This document shows positions 22,901-34,379 of a DNA stretch of 64,000 nucleotides, piece by piece. Position 1 is the first letter of the stretch. The number at the start of each line of letters is the position of its first letter. Position numbers and translations under genes: made by a program. Source of the stretch: Eublepharis macularius (taxonomy: Eukaryota > Chordata > Lepidosauria > Squamata > Eublepharidae); assembly GCF_028583425.1 (NCBI RefSeq), contig NC_072791.1, positions 43,035,368-43,099,367 on the forward strand, in the 5' to 3' direction. The notes below the pieces were generated by a model, which ran no database searches, had not been told where the DNA came from, and worked only from the letters and a program-made list of their open reading frames with translations.

Positions 22901-22908
22901 GTGGAGAT

Positions 22909-23752
22909 TCCCCTGCCCCAGAGTGGAGGGGATGGCAAACCTGAGTAGAGCTCAGGGAGGGCTTTTTCAAAACAGGTCTAATCACTGTCTCCTGAAACAT
23001 GAGTGGCGCAACTCCCAATCTCAAGGAAGCATTTACCACTCCCTTTACTCACTTGGCCAGTCCCCCTCTGGCAGCTCTTATTAGCCTAGAAGGGCAAAGA
23101 TCAAGAACACAGGTAGTAGACCTCACCTCTCCAAGGATCTTGTCCACTTCCTTGGGCTCCACAAGCTGAAAGGAATCCATATAATTTGGACAAGCAGGTG
23201 CCAAATGTATGTCACCTGAACACGCATCCATGCCAGCATCTAACTCAGAGCAGATCTGGGCAATTTCTGACTGCAAAGTAAGCAGAAAATTGATCATAGA
23301 AGGGCATTATGTGGTCAAAGTCCAGTTTCCTAGGGCTATGATGTAAAAGCCCCTGAACCACATGGAATGGCTTAGCTGGATGATTACACACAGACACAAT
23401 GGTGGCAGAGAAATATTGCCTTTTTCCCACCATCACTGTCACAGAATAAGCTCTAATATCAGCTGTGTGTTGTGTTTGATCAGCCTTACTTTGAGTTTTC
23501 CACCAGAGTCAGTCTAGCTGTCGTCCCTCCCATTTCATTGCCATCAATTCCCCTGTAAACCAGGTAGGCTGCTTGGTTCTGTCCAAGGGGAGAGGGTTCT
23601 TAGGGGCAATGTATCAACAGGCTGGACCATCTCCCTATTCCTGATAGTGGTCAGGGCATCAACAGAATCAGCAGCAGCCAAGGAGGGGAATTCCCCAAGC
23701 ACCGACAGTAAATCATCTGGAGCTATCAGGCTCTGGGATGAACCATCTTAAT
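22909..23752 (-). pseudogene. L2 LINE ORF2 fragment
   Basis: On the minus strand, frames in sequence read as the region before and at the start of L2 reverse transcriptase. The order is 'FSATIVSVCNHPAKPFHVVQ' near 23410, then 'FDHIMPFYDQFSAYFA', 'APACPNYMDSFQLVEPKEVD', 'EVRSTTCVLDLCPSRLI', 'IVNASLR..V', and 'PVLKKPSLSS' near 22920. Several frameshifts separate them. The catalytic FADD box is not present. The hAT at 22058 lies immediately beyond its 3' end. Confidence 0.75.
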
Positions 23753-23976
23753 GGGTCCACCACCCCTGAATGTCTGCAACATTCTAGGAATTTTCCCAAT
23801 CTCTATGGTTTACCATAAAGACTGGGGGATTCCTAGAATGTGATGTGATGCAGTGACATCATGTGGAGGTCTTTGCCTAGAACTGACATCACTGCATCAC
23901 ACCACACTCCCCCTCCTCCCCATGCCTCATACCCACAAAGTTCCCAGGATTGCTAGGCATAGCCATGGCAACCCTA
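23753..23976. mobile_element. hAT-like MITE (gttgcc family)
   Basis: It ends 'ccatggcaaccct' and has an internal inverted repeat ('cattctaggaatt' / 'attcctagaatg'). The flanks ATCTTAAT (23745-23752) and ATCTTTAT (23977-23984) agree at 7 of 8. The left end is eroded. Confidence 0.5.
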
Positions 23977-24324
23977 ATCTTTATCGTAACAGAGAGACCC
24001 CCTTCCCAGCCACCTTGAATTTGTTGAAGATGTGGAATACATTTTTTTAAATAGGCAACCCACACACATACAGGTTAGCAGGTAACTACTGTATGTGTAG
24101 TATAGAAATCTAGTATAGGCTAGGGCAACAATTACATTTTGCAGTGTAACTCTTGTATTTTCTTTCCTTTACCCAAATGTTTTCTCTACACACATTGGTT
24201 TTTGGTTTGCTATAATTGGACATCAGATCTTGTGTAGGTGACAGGCAGGTAACTGAGGCAAACCAGTCTGGCTTAAACCAGAAAAAAAATATATTGAAAA
24301 TGGCTTGAATGATGGATTAGTGTG

Positions 24325-24779
24325 CAGGGCCGGATCGACAGGGGAACAGGCGGGGTAGTCTGCCCCCAGCGCCGCCACAGAGGGGGCGCCGGGCGCAGTT
24401 GCCAGCCCCAGGAGCGCGCCTGGGGAAAGTCGGTGCAGGCGGCCTCCCAGCCAGCCGCGCTGCCTTTTGCCTTTCCCGCAGGACAAGGGGCGGCCAGCTT
24501 GCAGGAAAAGCAAAAGGCAGCGCGGGTGGCTGGGAGGCTGCCCGCGCCATTCGTCTTTCCCCAGGACAAGGGGCGCACGGGCAAGCCGGTCGCCCCTTGT
24601 CTTGCGGTGCAGGTGAACGGCACGGGCAGCCTCCAAGCCACTCGCGCTGCCACCAGCTCCGCAGCGTGCCGGGACAGCTGGCTTGCTGCGTGGGCGGGGG
24701 GGGGGCGACCCAGGAGCATGCGCGCACAAGAGCCTGACTACGGTTGCCCTGGGCGCTGGCAACTGTAGATCCGGCCCTG
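24325..24779. mobile_element. Non-autonomous hAT MITE, 455 bp, GC-rich
   Basis: The termini CAGGGCCGGATC and GATCCGGCCCTG are perfect 12-bp inverted repeats, flanked by a perfect 8-bp duplication TTAGTGTG (24317-24324 and 24780-24787). The body is strongly GC- and CpG-rich and contains inverted blocks ('ggcagcgcgggtggctggga' and its near complement). Long open frames in it on both strands are a by-product of base composition. Confidence 0.92.
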
Positions 24780-24977
24780 TTAGTGTGTACAAACTCACTC
24801 AATTTTATTCTACAACAAAGACCAGATGTACATCGTAGGGTAGAGAGCTGCAAAGATATGAGAGAGGAGGCAGATGAGAAGGTCCACATGTGGACAGGAA
24901 TATGGTTGTGGAGGCTGTTCATGAGATACTTTGGTCCTAGACATTTTAGGACACTAAAAGCCAAAGCCAGCACTTAG

Positions 24978-25185
24978 TATTTTATTTATTTACGTGTTCA
25001 TATGCTACCTTCTGCTCAGTGGGGATCCAAAGCAGCTGCTCTTCCCTCCCTGTGAGATAGTTTAGCCTGAGAGAGAAAGACTGGCCCAAAGTCACCTAGA
25101 AAGTTTCCATGACAGAATGGGGGATTCAGACCTGGACCCACAGATCCTAGTCTGACACTCTAACTGCCACACTGTGCTAGCTGTG
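24978..25185 (-). mobile_element. CORE-SINE
   Basis: Reverse orientation: (TTTA)n at the left, 'cagtggggatccaaagcagc', 'ggcccaaagtcacctagaaa', 'ttccatgacagaatggggga', 'cagatcctagtctgacactc' and 'ctaactgccacactgtgcta' give the full SINE order in reverse. Confidence 0.7.
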
Positions 25186-26100
25186 GATCAAATACTGCAT
25201 TGTCCAAAATACTGTAGTGAGTTGGCAGTCACATTGGGAGCCACTGCGATTAATTTAAAACTGTTGTTGTGTGCTTACTGTGGTGGGCTCCCACTAACAT
25301 TCTGTCATCAGAATTTACTACCTGAAGTTTCCAGTCTGTCTTCAAAGGCAGCCCAATCTACGCCTTGTTTAAATAGTCACACCTAGATGTTACCATGGCA
25401 TTTATGGCTGTGGCCAGGTCTATCTTCCCATGAACAGCTAAAGCAGGTGAACCAACCTAAGTCAATAAAAAAACTCTCCTATCTCCTGTCCCATGGGTAT
25501 CCAAGGTCAGAAAGGAGCCCAGGACCATTCCCAGATTGTAAGTTTGTTCTTTTAGGGGTACAACCCCCATCCAGAGCATTTTTCCATGGTTAATTTGACA
25601 TAACCCATCAATCACTATTAGATACTAGAGGTGTGCTCACTCACAATTAGCCACAATTAGATTTAGAATAAACATAATATCTTGCCTTTCTTCCCAGTAG
25701 GGACCCCAAGCTGCTTACATTGTCTTCCACTGGAAATAGCATGGGGCAGTGTGTGTGGGTGTATTCTGGTGATAATTTGGGCCAACATGGTCTGATTCCC
25801 TTCATTTTTGGCACTGCAACACCCACAATCATTCTGATACTGGGGGCAAATCTTAAAAATCCTAGCTTTATTTTCTGATGAGTTATGTTTGCCACAGATG
25901 AACAGATTTTATTATTATAGATGATGAATTGTTGAATGACTGCCCCCATGCCATTGTTTTCAAATGACTCAAGTGAGCTGCTATAACCATTGTCTTTTCT
26001 TGTAACAGGAATTCTAAACCATGGTTTAATCTTTCTTAAAAGGCAAGAAGGAAGGGAACACTTGACCCTAAGATTTGAGGGTTCTGTTTCTGACATCTGA
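25186..26100. other. No recognisable feature
   Basis: Nothing with supportable similarity; a short SINE-like stretch ('ttcttcccagtagggacccc') is near 25690. Confidence 0.45.
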
Positions 26101-26368
26101 ATAACAACAACAACAACAACGCAGTTGATTTATATACCACCCTTCAGGACAATTTAATGCCCACTCAGAGTGGTTTACGAAGTATGCCATTATTATCCCC
26201 TCAACAAATGCCTTGTGAGGTGGGTAGGGCTGAGAGAGCTCTAGAGAGCTGTGATCCTGTGACTAGCCCAAGGTCATGCAGCTGGCTTCAAGTGGAGGAT
26301 TGGGGAATCAAACCCAGCTCTCTAGATTAGAGTCCTGTGCTCTTAACCACTACACCAAACTGGCTCTC
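26101..26368 (-). mobile_element. CORE-SINE with (GTT)n tail
   Basis: Reverse orientation, starting with (AAC)n at 26103-26120. It then has 'gatttatataccacccttca', 'cactcagagtggtttacga', 'agcccaaggtcatgcagctgg', 'gggaatcaaacccagctct' (box B complement) and 'cttaaccactacaccaaact' (box A region). The CORE block resembles MIR. The tail is L2-like. Confidence 0.75.
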
Positions 26369-27860
26369 AGTAAAACTTGGGTGAATCTGAGATACCTACT
26401 GAAAGGTCTGCCTCTGTTGATTTCTCTGCCTGGGTGAATCAAAGACTGCAGAATTTAAGAGGTTATCAATGTAAGATAAGCAGGTGTTCCCCCCTCCCCC
26501 CCGTCATGCCTTTCCTGAACTTGAATTTGTGTGATGAGTTAATGTAATTTTTGCCCAGTTTAAAGTTTCTACTAAGCTCAGGAAATTTTACTTGTCTCCT
26601 GGGTAGGAAAAAACTAGTGTGAAGGCAAGAGCATTTTCAAAAAAGCAACCTCAGACTCAGTGTGCAAAGAAGCAAATCAGTGTTTAGCTTTTCCTTCTTT
26701 TCCCCCTTTGCTTGAGGATAGCAAGCATTTTCCTGGACCCAGAGGCAACGTTTAGTCTGATAGTTCAGGGCCCGCTGCCAATTAACTTAATGAAATAAGT
26801 CTCCTTTTCAGTATCGCCCTGTGCATGCACATAGGAGAGAGAGGACTGGTTATTTTCAAGCATCAGTTTTGGATAGTAATTTTTTTTTTTGCTGCATTCA
26901 CTCGGAGACATCTGTCTGTTTTCATGCCTGCAGTGTAGGCTGGTGTTGGAGTTGCATCTGTTAAGGATCCTCTGTGCTTTCTTTCCTGGGGGCTATTTCA
27001 GGGCAAAAATATCCATTAACTGCGCACACTGAAGCACCCACTTGACAAAAGCATGAGCAAAAAACATAATGATACATCAAGCCTGGCATATAATTCATCT
27101 GGAGAGGCTGCAGTGAGAGAGACAGAAAGGGAACCCATCCAGAACAAGGAAGCAGCTGCTGTGACTCCACTTTCTCCCTCTGTCTCTCCTTGCAAAAAGA
27201 GAACAGAGTAGCCAGTGATCCATGTTAACATACCATCAGGTTCAACAGACTAGAATCCACAGCTTTAGGCTTTGTGCTACCTTACTGCCCTGTGGGGTAG
27301 TTTGTAAGAACCACAGATGTGACCTTTAAGTGGCTTGTAGTCCTGTAGGCTGTTTCCATCTGTGAATGTTTAGAACATACCTCATCCTGCCCTGATCTGC
27401 AAACCTAGTACCTTCTCATTTCAAATTATTTTAAAGTGAAAGTAACTAATCCATTAAATATTGTCAGGTGCATTATTTTAAATATATATATAAATAAAGA
27501 GGAGGTGGCTATCTTTTTCCATGCAACTGAAGCTTTGGCTACCATTTGTCTTCATTAATGACAAGATCATCATGTTCAAATAGATTCAAGCTCAGATTGG
27601 AACTGTCATAATATCATGTGCTGTAAAAAATGCAGCTACTAGTGAACTAGAAAGTCCAGTTTGGTAGTTAGTTGTGGCCATGTTAGATCTAAACTATCAC
27701 ATTTTCCTCCCACCCTTCCTGAAAGAAGCTCAGAGTGTGTTTCGAAGTATAGGAAATACAACATACGAAAAATGGTGGGTTTGCCTAGATAGTAGAAACT
27801 GCACATAGTAGATGGAAATTGCACGTATTTAGATAAGTCACATAAGGAAGTTGAAGAGTA
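26369..27860. other. No recognisable feature
   Basis: No repeat borders or coding similarity that I can support. Confidence 0.45.
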
Positions 27861-27934
27861 AGGGTTACTCCAGTCTAACGCGTTGAAATCAATGGACTTT
27901 GACTGGAGTAACTCTGCTTAGGAATAGGATTCCA
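27861..27934. repeat. Short palindromic repeat (~70 bp)
   Basis: 'gggttactccagtctaacgc' and 'tgactggagtaactctgc' are inverted about 'gaaatcaatggac'. Similar foldbacks occur at 11156-11230 and 11608-11672. Confidence 0.5.
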
Positions 27935-28014
27935 GTGTTACAATAGTATCTATGCCTCATTAGACAAGTAACTGAATGAGTATTGCTCATAGTTACCATT
28001 TTGCAACAAGCTAC

Positions 28015-28265
28015 TATGCTAGAGTTGCCAGACACTCAACTATGGCAAGAGACTTCCCACTGGCAACTTCCCACTGGCAACCCTTTCTTCTCACCACCAC
28101 TTGGAGTGGCAGTGGGAGGAAAGAAATTAATCGTCAGCATTGCATATCGTCTAGGGAAAACCTAGAAGTGATGTCACATTGTTCTAGGGAGCGGCTGAAA
28201 GTCTATGGTTTTAATGTAGTTTCCAGCAATTCCTAGAGTAATGTAATGTCACTTCCAGTTCTCTG
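28015..28265. mobile_element. MITE-like repeat (gttgcc family)
   Basis: It contains 'tagagttgccagacactcaa', 'acctagaagtgatgtcaca', 'gtctatggtttt' and 'aattcctagagtaatg', the same order as the element at 12658-12955. Ends are unclear. Confidence 0.5.
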
Positions 28266-28761
28266 TGGGAAGAGCACAGTTTGGGTCAAAAGTAACTTCA
28301 GCAGGGTATTAACTTAAAGCAATATAACTGAGCCCTAGGATTGTGCTAAAGCAAGTAGTCTTATTGGATTGCCACAGGTAAAATGCTGCTGTGTTGACTA
28401 CTGAATAGTTTGGTCTTAGTGTCTTGTACTGTTATAATTTTGCTTCCTTGTCATATTCTGTATCTTGGTTAAGTCAATGAAGTTGATTTCTGGTTAAGTA
28501 TCTGTTCCAGCCTTCTTGTTTTCTTCCCAGGAAAACTTATTAATGCAAACTGGAATTGTGTAAACACTAGCTCTCCCTTTGTAGAGGACACTCTCATGTG
28601 TATACCTTGACACAAGAACAAATTTGGGTAACATACACATGAGATCATCAATGTATTAATTTACTATACCCAAAGGGCACCAATGTAATAGTACTACATT
28701 TTTAAAAGATGCGAACTTGAGCTTCCATTTTGTTGTCATTTCCAAGATACCATGGGGGAGG

Positions 28762-28965
28762 GAATATGGTTCACTGGTAGAGCACTTACTTTGCATGAAG
28801 AAGGTCCCAGGTTCAAACCCCAGCACCTCCAGTTAAAAAAATAGGAAGTGATATGAAAGCTCTCCCTGCGACCCTGAAGAACTGCTGCTAGTCTGAGTGG
28901 ACAAGACTGACCAGGATAGATCAGAGATCTGATTCGGTATAGGACAGCTTCATGTGATACAGATC
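28762..28965 (+). mobile_element. tRNA-derived SINE (pol III boxes visible)
   Basis: The head has a box-A-like 'ggttcactggtagagcac' and box B 'ggttcaaaccc' at 28810-28820, spaced as in a tRNA. The body carries 'cagcacctccagtt', 'ctgcgaccctgaagaactg', 'gattcggtata' and the 3' end 'ggacagcttcatgtg'. Relatives lie at 47353, 50470 and 41885. It is a SINE rather than a tRNA gene, because the anticodon arm and acceptor pairing are lost and a non-tRNA body follows. Confidence 0.75.
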
Positions 28966-30014
28966 AGATCAGCCTTCTCCCCCAGTATTAAGTCCTGGAT
29001 GAGTCTCAGAGTATGCCCACTTGGCTCGAGACTCTTTCCCTTTCTGTCCTAGATACCTTTTCCAACTCATCTTCTTTTCTTTTTTCTTCAAACAATCAAA
29101 GGAGAAAGACAGAGCAGGAAGAGGTGGATGGTTGGATGGAAAGGAAATTCCAGCAGCTGCATCTTTTCTCTCCCTGCATGACAAGCTGCACCTGCTGAAT
29201 TCCTCCAGTCTAAAGAACTATTAAGAGTCTTGTCCTCCTTTGAATCTTAAGAAAGAGATGAAGACGGATGGGTGTATGTGGTAAACAACATACTGAAGAC
29301 TACTGGTTAACAGATGCATTCCCTGTGGCTTCTTTGATTTCTATTAAGGCAACTCCCAGCAATGAACAAATCTCCCACCTCTGAGCCAGGGCGTCCTTAC
29401 TAGCACCCATGAATGCCCATTTATTAGGGGCAGAGGGCTCTGGCTGGCTGGGGCTCCTTGTAAGCCATTGGCCATGCATGCAGGAGAAAATGTGGGGAAT
29501 CTGGGTAGGTTATGAAATTCTTTCTTATGCTGCTATCCTACACTGCAGGAATGCTATTGATTTGTTCTATTTCCATCTTGCTCCTGCTCAGAAGGAACTT
29601 GCAAAGAACTTCCCTCCCACGATGAGACTCACAGTTGCTTAACTCCAACAATGCAATGGCACAACATCAGCTGCTCTGCTCTTAGTCCTTGACTGTCTCC
29701 TGTTAGCGAGGCAGTCCTCATTCCTGAGCTGAACATAGGTCATGCCATACATAGAAGGATACTTATTGCCATTCTCCTTCGTATTCTTCAAGACTGAACC
29801 AAGCCTTTGCTCTACTTCCTGAACTTTGTCAGGTGCTCAAAGTTTTGTCCCCTCTCTTCATACCATTCATGGGATTTCTTTTTCTGTTTTCTTCTCTCAG
29901 CAAAGTGCAAGTAGTTGTTCAACAGTGATTGAATGATTGGGAAGGGTGGACAGAAAGGGTGAGAATGGAATTGTTCCTTGAGGGAAAATGGGAGACAATG
30001 ACAACTGTACTTAT
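28966..30014. other. No recognisable feature
   Basis: No supportable genes or repeats. Confidence 0.45.
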
Positions 30015-30216
30015 GTACTGTTCTTCTAGACAGATTAGTGCCCCACTCAGAGTGGTGAACAAAGTCAGTGTTATCATTATCCCCACAATACAGTTGGGGG
30101 ACTGGGGTTGAGAGGAGTTGTTTACCCAAGGCCACCTGCTGAGCTCACAGCAGTAGTGGTAGTCAAACCAGCAGAGTGCTGATTTGCACTCCAACCACTT
30201 AACCACTTCCGCTGCC
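30015..30216 (-). mobile_element. CORE-SINE, divergent
   Basis: Reverse orientation: 'cactcagagtggtgaacaa', 'tatcattatccccacaata', 'acccaaggccacctgctga', 'cagcagagtgctgatttgca' and 'ccaaccacttaaccac' keep the order of the SINE at 26101. Confidence 0.6.
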
Positions 30217-30967
30217 CTGAAGAGTCTGCAAGATGGGACATTGACACACCAGTAGGTCATGAGAGTGCAAGGCTCGGCCATCAGAATATCTGTAGAGACT
30301 TAGGTCTATTTCTCACAAAAATGTTAAGGATAGGACTTGGCCAAAAACGACATGATCATTTTCTGCATGCAAGGTGTATGGGGGTTTTTTTTGAAAGAGA
30401 GAGAGAATATTATTCAATCATGCCTGGCTCACCTACAATCTGAAGAAAGAATCCTAATACAGATTCACTATTTTACCTGCTATCTCCATACAGGAATATT
30501 TTCCCAGGAATTAGCTAATAGCTTGTCATAGCTCACAATTGTTTGCTGCCTTCTATCCTTTGCTAAGTTTCCGGCTAGTTCGTGGCTGAGAATGAGGCAG
30601 GAATACATTGCAGATGGAGGACATAATCTCTAACCCTTTATGGCTCATTACTTCTTCTACCATTCTAGCTCAGGGATAGGAGAGGTATGCCAACAGGGGG
30701 GTAAATAGGATATTGGTTCTAGGGTTGCCCATTGGCCTGGGAGGAGGATGTCCTGTCTCTTTAACAGAGGCTTAACGTGTGGAAATGGGCAAGTGAAGCT
30801 TATCATGGTATGGAAGTATATGATATATCAACTGATAAATAACATCCTATTTAGCCTCTATGAAAGGAATGGGGCATTTTTCTCCAGTTGGCATCCCTAA
30901 TTAGTTCTGGGTGTCACATTACCACAGTAAAACATGGCAGAATGAAAAATCATGATACTTTGGGGTG
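30217..30967. other. No recognisable feature
   Basis: No supportable genes or repeat borders. Confidence 0.45.
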
Positions 30968-31015
30968 GATAAGAAAGCCAATGTGGTGTAGGGGTTAGAG
31001 TGTCAGAGTAGGATC

Positions 31016-31215
31016 TAAGCAAGATTCAAGTCCAGTAGCATCTTAAAGACCAACAAGATTTCTAGGGTATAAGCTTTCAAAAGTCATGCTACTTGATGAA
31101 AGTATCTGACAAAGGCATCTGACTCATAAAAGCTTTCACCATGGAAATCTTGTTGGGTCTTTAAGGTGCTACTGGACTTGAATCTTGCTCTTCTACTGCA
31201 GACCAACATGGCTAC
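31016..31215 (+). mobile_element. Foldback repeat, copy 3
   Basis: Arms 'gattcaagtccagtagcatc' (31023 on) and its inverse complement near 31165-31185, with 'ctactgcagaccaacatggc' after the right arm, match the copies at 6118 and 19849. Confidence 0.65.
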
Positions 31216-31476
31216 CATAAGAGCCAGTTTGGTGTAGTGGTTAAGAGCATGAGACTCTAATCTGGAGAACCAGGTTTGATTCCCCACTCCTCCACTTGTA
31301 GGCATCTGGGTGACCTTGGGCCAGTCACAGCTTCTAGGAGCTCTCTCGGCCCCACCCACCTCACAGAGTGTTTTGTTGTGGGGATAATAATGACATATTT
31401 TGTAAACCGCTCTGACTGGGCTTTAAGTTGTCCCGAAGGGCAGTATATAAATCGAACATTGTTGTTGTTATTACCC
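31216..31476 (+). mobile_element. CORE-SINE with (GTT)n tail
   Basis: Complete order: 'gagccagtttggtgtagtgg' (box A region), 'ggtttgattccccactcc' (box B), CORE 'gggtgaccttgggccagtca', 'gttgtggggataata', tail 'gtaaaccgctctgactggg', 'gaagggcagtatataaat' and 'gttgttgtta'. This is the best-preserved copy in the window. The CORE domain is of MIR type and the tail of L2 type. Confidence 0.8.
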
Positions 31477-31665
31477 ACCTGAAACTAGGATGTACGAGAT
31501 CTAGGTTTAAATCCCTGCTCAGCCATGGAAACTTGTCATTGGGTCATTCTCATATTCTCAGCCTAACCTACCTCACAGCGAAGAAGGAAGAGTGTTGTGA
31601 GTCATTTTGCTTTCCCATTAAAGGAAAAAGAGGGGTATAAATGAAATAAGTAAATAATATTTCCT

Positions 31666-33261
31666 AACATTAAACGAAACTAATTGAACCTATTTTCCAG
31701 TCCAAACAGAAAGTAGTCCAAGTCTTCAACAGCTGATCCAGTTTCATGGCTTTACACAGCTCCTCTAATTTTTGCTTTTGATAAATAACAAAGCACGAAT
31801 CACACTAAATATTCAACCACATATTTTAATGGCTATGAAATGGCACTGGGGATAAATATACCTGCCGTTAAATCTGTTATAGGCCTCACTGCTCTGTTTG
31901 ACGGAAATTGACAAGGAGCCAGACCTCTACTGTTGTTAAAGAGACCAGAATCACTATTCACTGTGCTACCACAGGTAGCTGATTTTTCTTGATTTTTCAG
32001 GATGTATGAAGAATTAGATGCAGTTTACAGACACTAAATAAATATTAGTCCCTTGCTACAGTCAATATAAAAGGTGACTAAAGGGTGGTGTAGAATGATA
32101 AAAAACTGAAATCCCTAGAAATTCAGAGCACATAAAACTAATATATGTGAGAAAATCACAAAATAGAGTCTGAAGTGATGAGAAAGGGGGGTGGTCTGTA
32201 TATTGATATTTGAAACAGGCTCTTTAAAATGGAAGATAATAACTGAAAATTATTCTGAGCTTTTCAAAAGCATAAATGACCAAACAGCCTCCTGACTTCT
32301 GAATTACATTATACAGAAAGAACTTAATAGCATGCTATTATCACTTCTCCTCACTGACAGGATTTCAGCAGTGAAAAGACAAACAAGAAGTACATTCATA
32401 ATTGCAACTGGGTTCATCTCTGCAAAATGCCGACCACAGCTAATTTCAGGTAAGTGCTGTGGTGAGAGGGGAGAAAAAGAGCTTAGCAGAGCTAATTTCA
32501 CTTGGTGGCTAGGTAATTTTTGTCTTTACTATTTGCTGTTACCATCTGAGAGGAACAGGCAGGGTTAGGCCTAGGAAGCATGCAGGGAAGGGGGAGTCCG
32601 CCTGCAGTGCTTGGTTGGGTTGCATAGAACAGAAGTTCTCAACAGCTGGGATATTATTACCCATATTGCCCTTAGCAACAACAGAGAGAATTCATGGTCA
32701 CAGTAAACATGAATCGTAGAGACCAATATCCTCTGAGAATGTTTCAAAACACACTATACAGAATATGTTGATCTAAAAGATAGAGCGTAAATAATGCCTG
32801 TAAAAGTTTTCAAGGTGAGAGGTGTACTTTTGGCAGGAGTATGAATGAAATGTTTCCAGGGGAGCAAATTTTTAACCCAGGGGGGCACTGTTTACAGCTG
32901 TGCACAGCATTGTCTCTTTTCACTGCTGCTACTTCATTGCCATTTTTTAATTAGCCCATAAAAATATAAAAAGATCCCTATTGAACTAAACCACTGTTAC
33001 TCACCTAATCCAGTGTCCTGATTTCTGGCAGTGACCAACTAGATGCTTGTTGGAAGCCCACAAGCAAGGCACGAAGATAAAAAACCTGCTCCCTTGCTAT
33101 TTGCCTTCTAAATATACAATGGTCTATGACCACTGTTTAGCTAACTGGGCTACTGTACTGCTATGCTAACCGTCTAAATGATCAGACACATGAAAAGGGT
33201 CATTTATTGACTGACATAGCAGAATTCTTCATGAATTTGCATTCATGTAGATACTTACACC
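31666..33261. other. No recognisable feature
   Basis: AT-rich sequence without supportable genes or repeats. Confidence 0.5.
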
Positions 33262-34379
33262 TAGAGATGGGCATGATCCAAAAAAAATTAATGATCCAGC
33301 TGATCATGGATCGGCGCCAGTGACGATCCCGAATTAACGATCCGCACCGATCATCTCCTGTTCCTGAGCCGAGGATCGTGGATCGTGGAGGCCAAAGTGG
33401 GGCACGTTGGTATTCCCAGCTATGTGGGAAGGTGGGTGGTGGTGACGGCCGTCAGAGCTGCCTATCAGGGTTTGCCGGGATGAGATTGGAGTGCCCATGG
33501 CTACAGAACACCCCCTTCCCCCTCCCTCCCCTGGGTGTCTTCTCCCAACTTCTGACTGCTTTGCTGTTCTGTGGTTGGAAGGAAGCCCAGCTGATCAAGG
33601 AAAGCTGGGCTTCCATTTGGGTTTCCAGGGTAACAGAAGGAGGGCAAACAGAGCTCAGGCATTCCCCTGGCTCCATTGCCAGGGGAATAGATTGCTGGCG
33701 CCTGAGTGTCTGGATCCCTGAACCGAGCCCGATTGCCCCGATCCAGGCCTCTCCCGATCGCTGTATCATTGGCCGTGGACGATCACGACCTGCCGGGTCG
33801 CGATCGCCATTGTTGCCAAGTAGCTCCCCTCTCCTGCATCAAGGCCTGCCATGAACTGTGTTTGAGTTTCCTGCATTGCTGTTTTACTGCTACACCAAAG
33901 ACTGCCTTGCACGTGTGCACTTTTAATACACGTGTCTATTCCCTGCCTGTTTGGACTCTGCTTCACGTGTCAGTTTCCTGCCTGTTTATTATCTACCACA
34001 GACTGTGCCTGCATCCTATTCCTGCTATGGACTGTGTTGTACATGCTGTTTCCCTGCCTCCATGGAAGCCTGTCTCACCCAGGCCCAAGCTGCGTTGTTA
34101 GCAGCCAGGTGCCAGCCAGGGAAACCTCCAGCAAGCCTGACCAGGCACCCCCTGGCCAGTTCCCGTCTGGAGCCTCCCGCAGGCCGGTCGCCCAGCTTGC
34201 CCTCACTACCGGGCATCCTGCTAGCAAGCCCCAGCCATGCCCAGCCGGCAGCCATGTTCCCAGGCAGCCAGAAGATCCAGAGAAGCAGCCTGCTGAGAGA
34301 AGCCATTCCAGAGAAGCGAGCAGACCACGTCTGCAGCAGCGAGCCTCACCCTGCGCTGCATATCTTAATAGCCGCCCTG

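Larger units (their letters stand above)
30968..31665 (+). mobile_element. CORE-SINE split by two later insertions
   Basis: The head 'gccaatgtggtgtaggggtt...gtcagagtaggatct' (30977-31015) is continued after the inserts by 'ctaggatgtacgagatctag', 'aaatccctgctcagcc', 'cctaacctacctcacag' and a tail ending 'ggggtataaatgaaataag' with (TAAA)n. The 10-mers agtaggatct and actaggatgt at the two borders may be the target duplication. Confidence 0.6.

Noticed and set aside
24223..24973. Several overlapping open frames of 110-218 residues on both strands
   Set aside because: They sit on the GC-rich hAT MITE at 24325-24779, where few stop codons occur by composition alone.
28762..28840. Possible tRNA gene
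   Set aside because: Box A and B are present, but the cloverleaf is not maintained and the sequence continues into a SINE body with other copies in the window.
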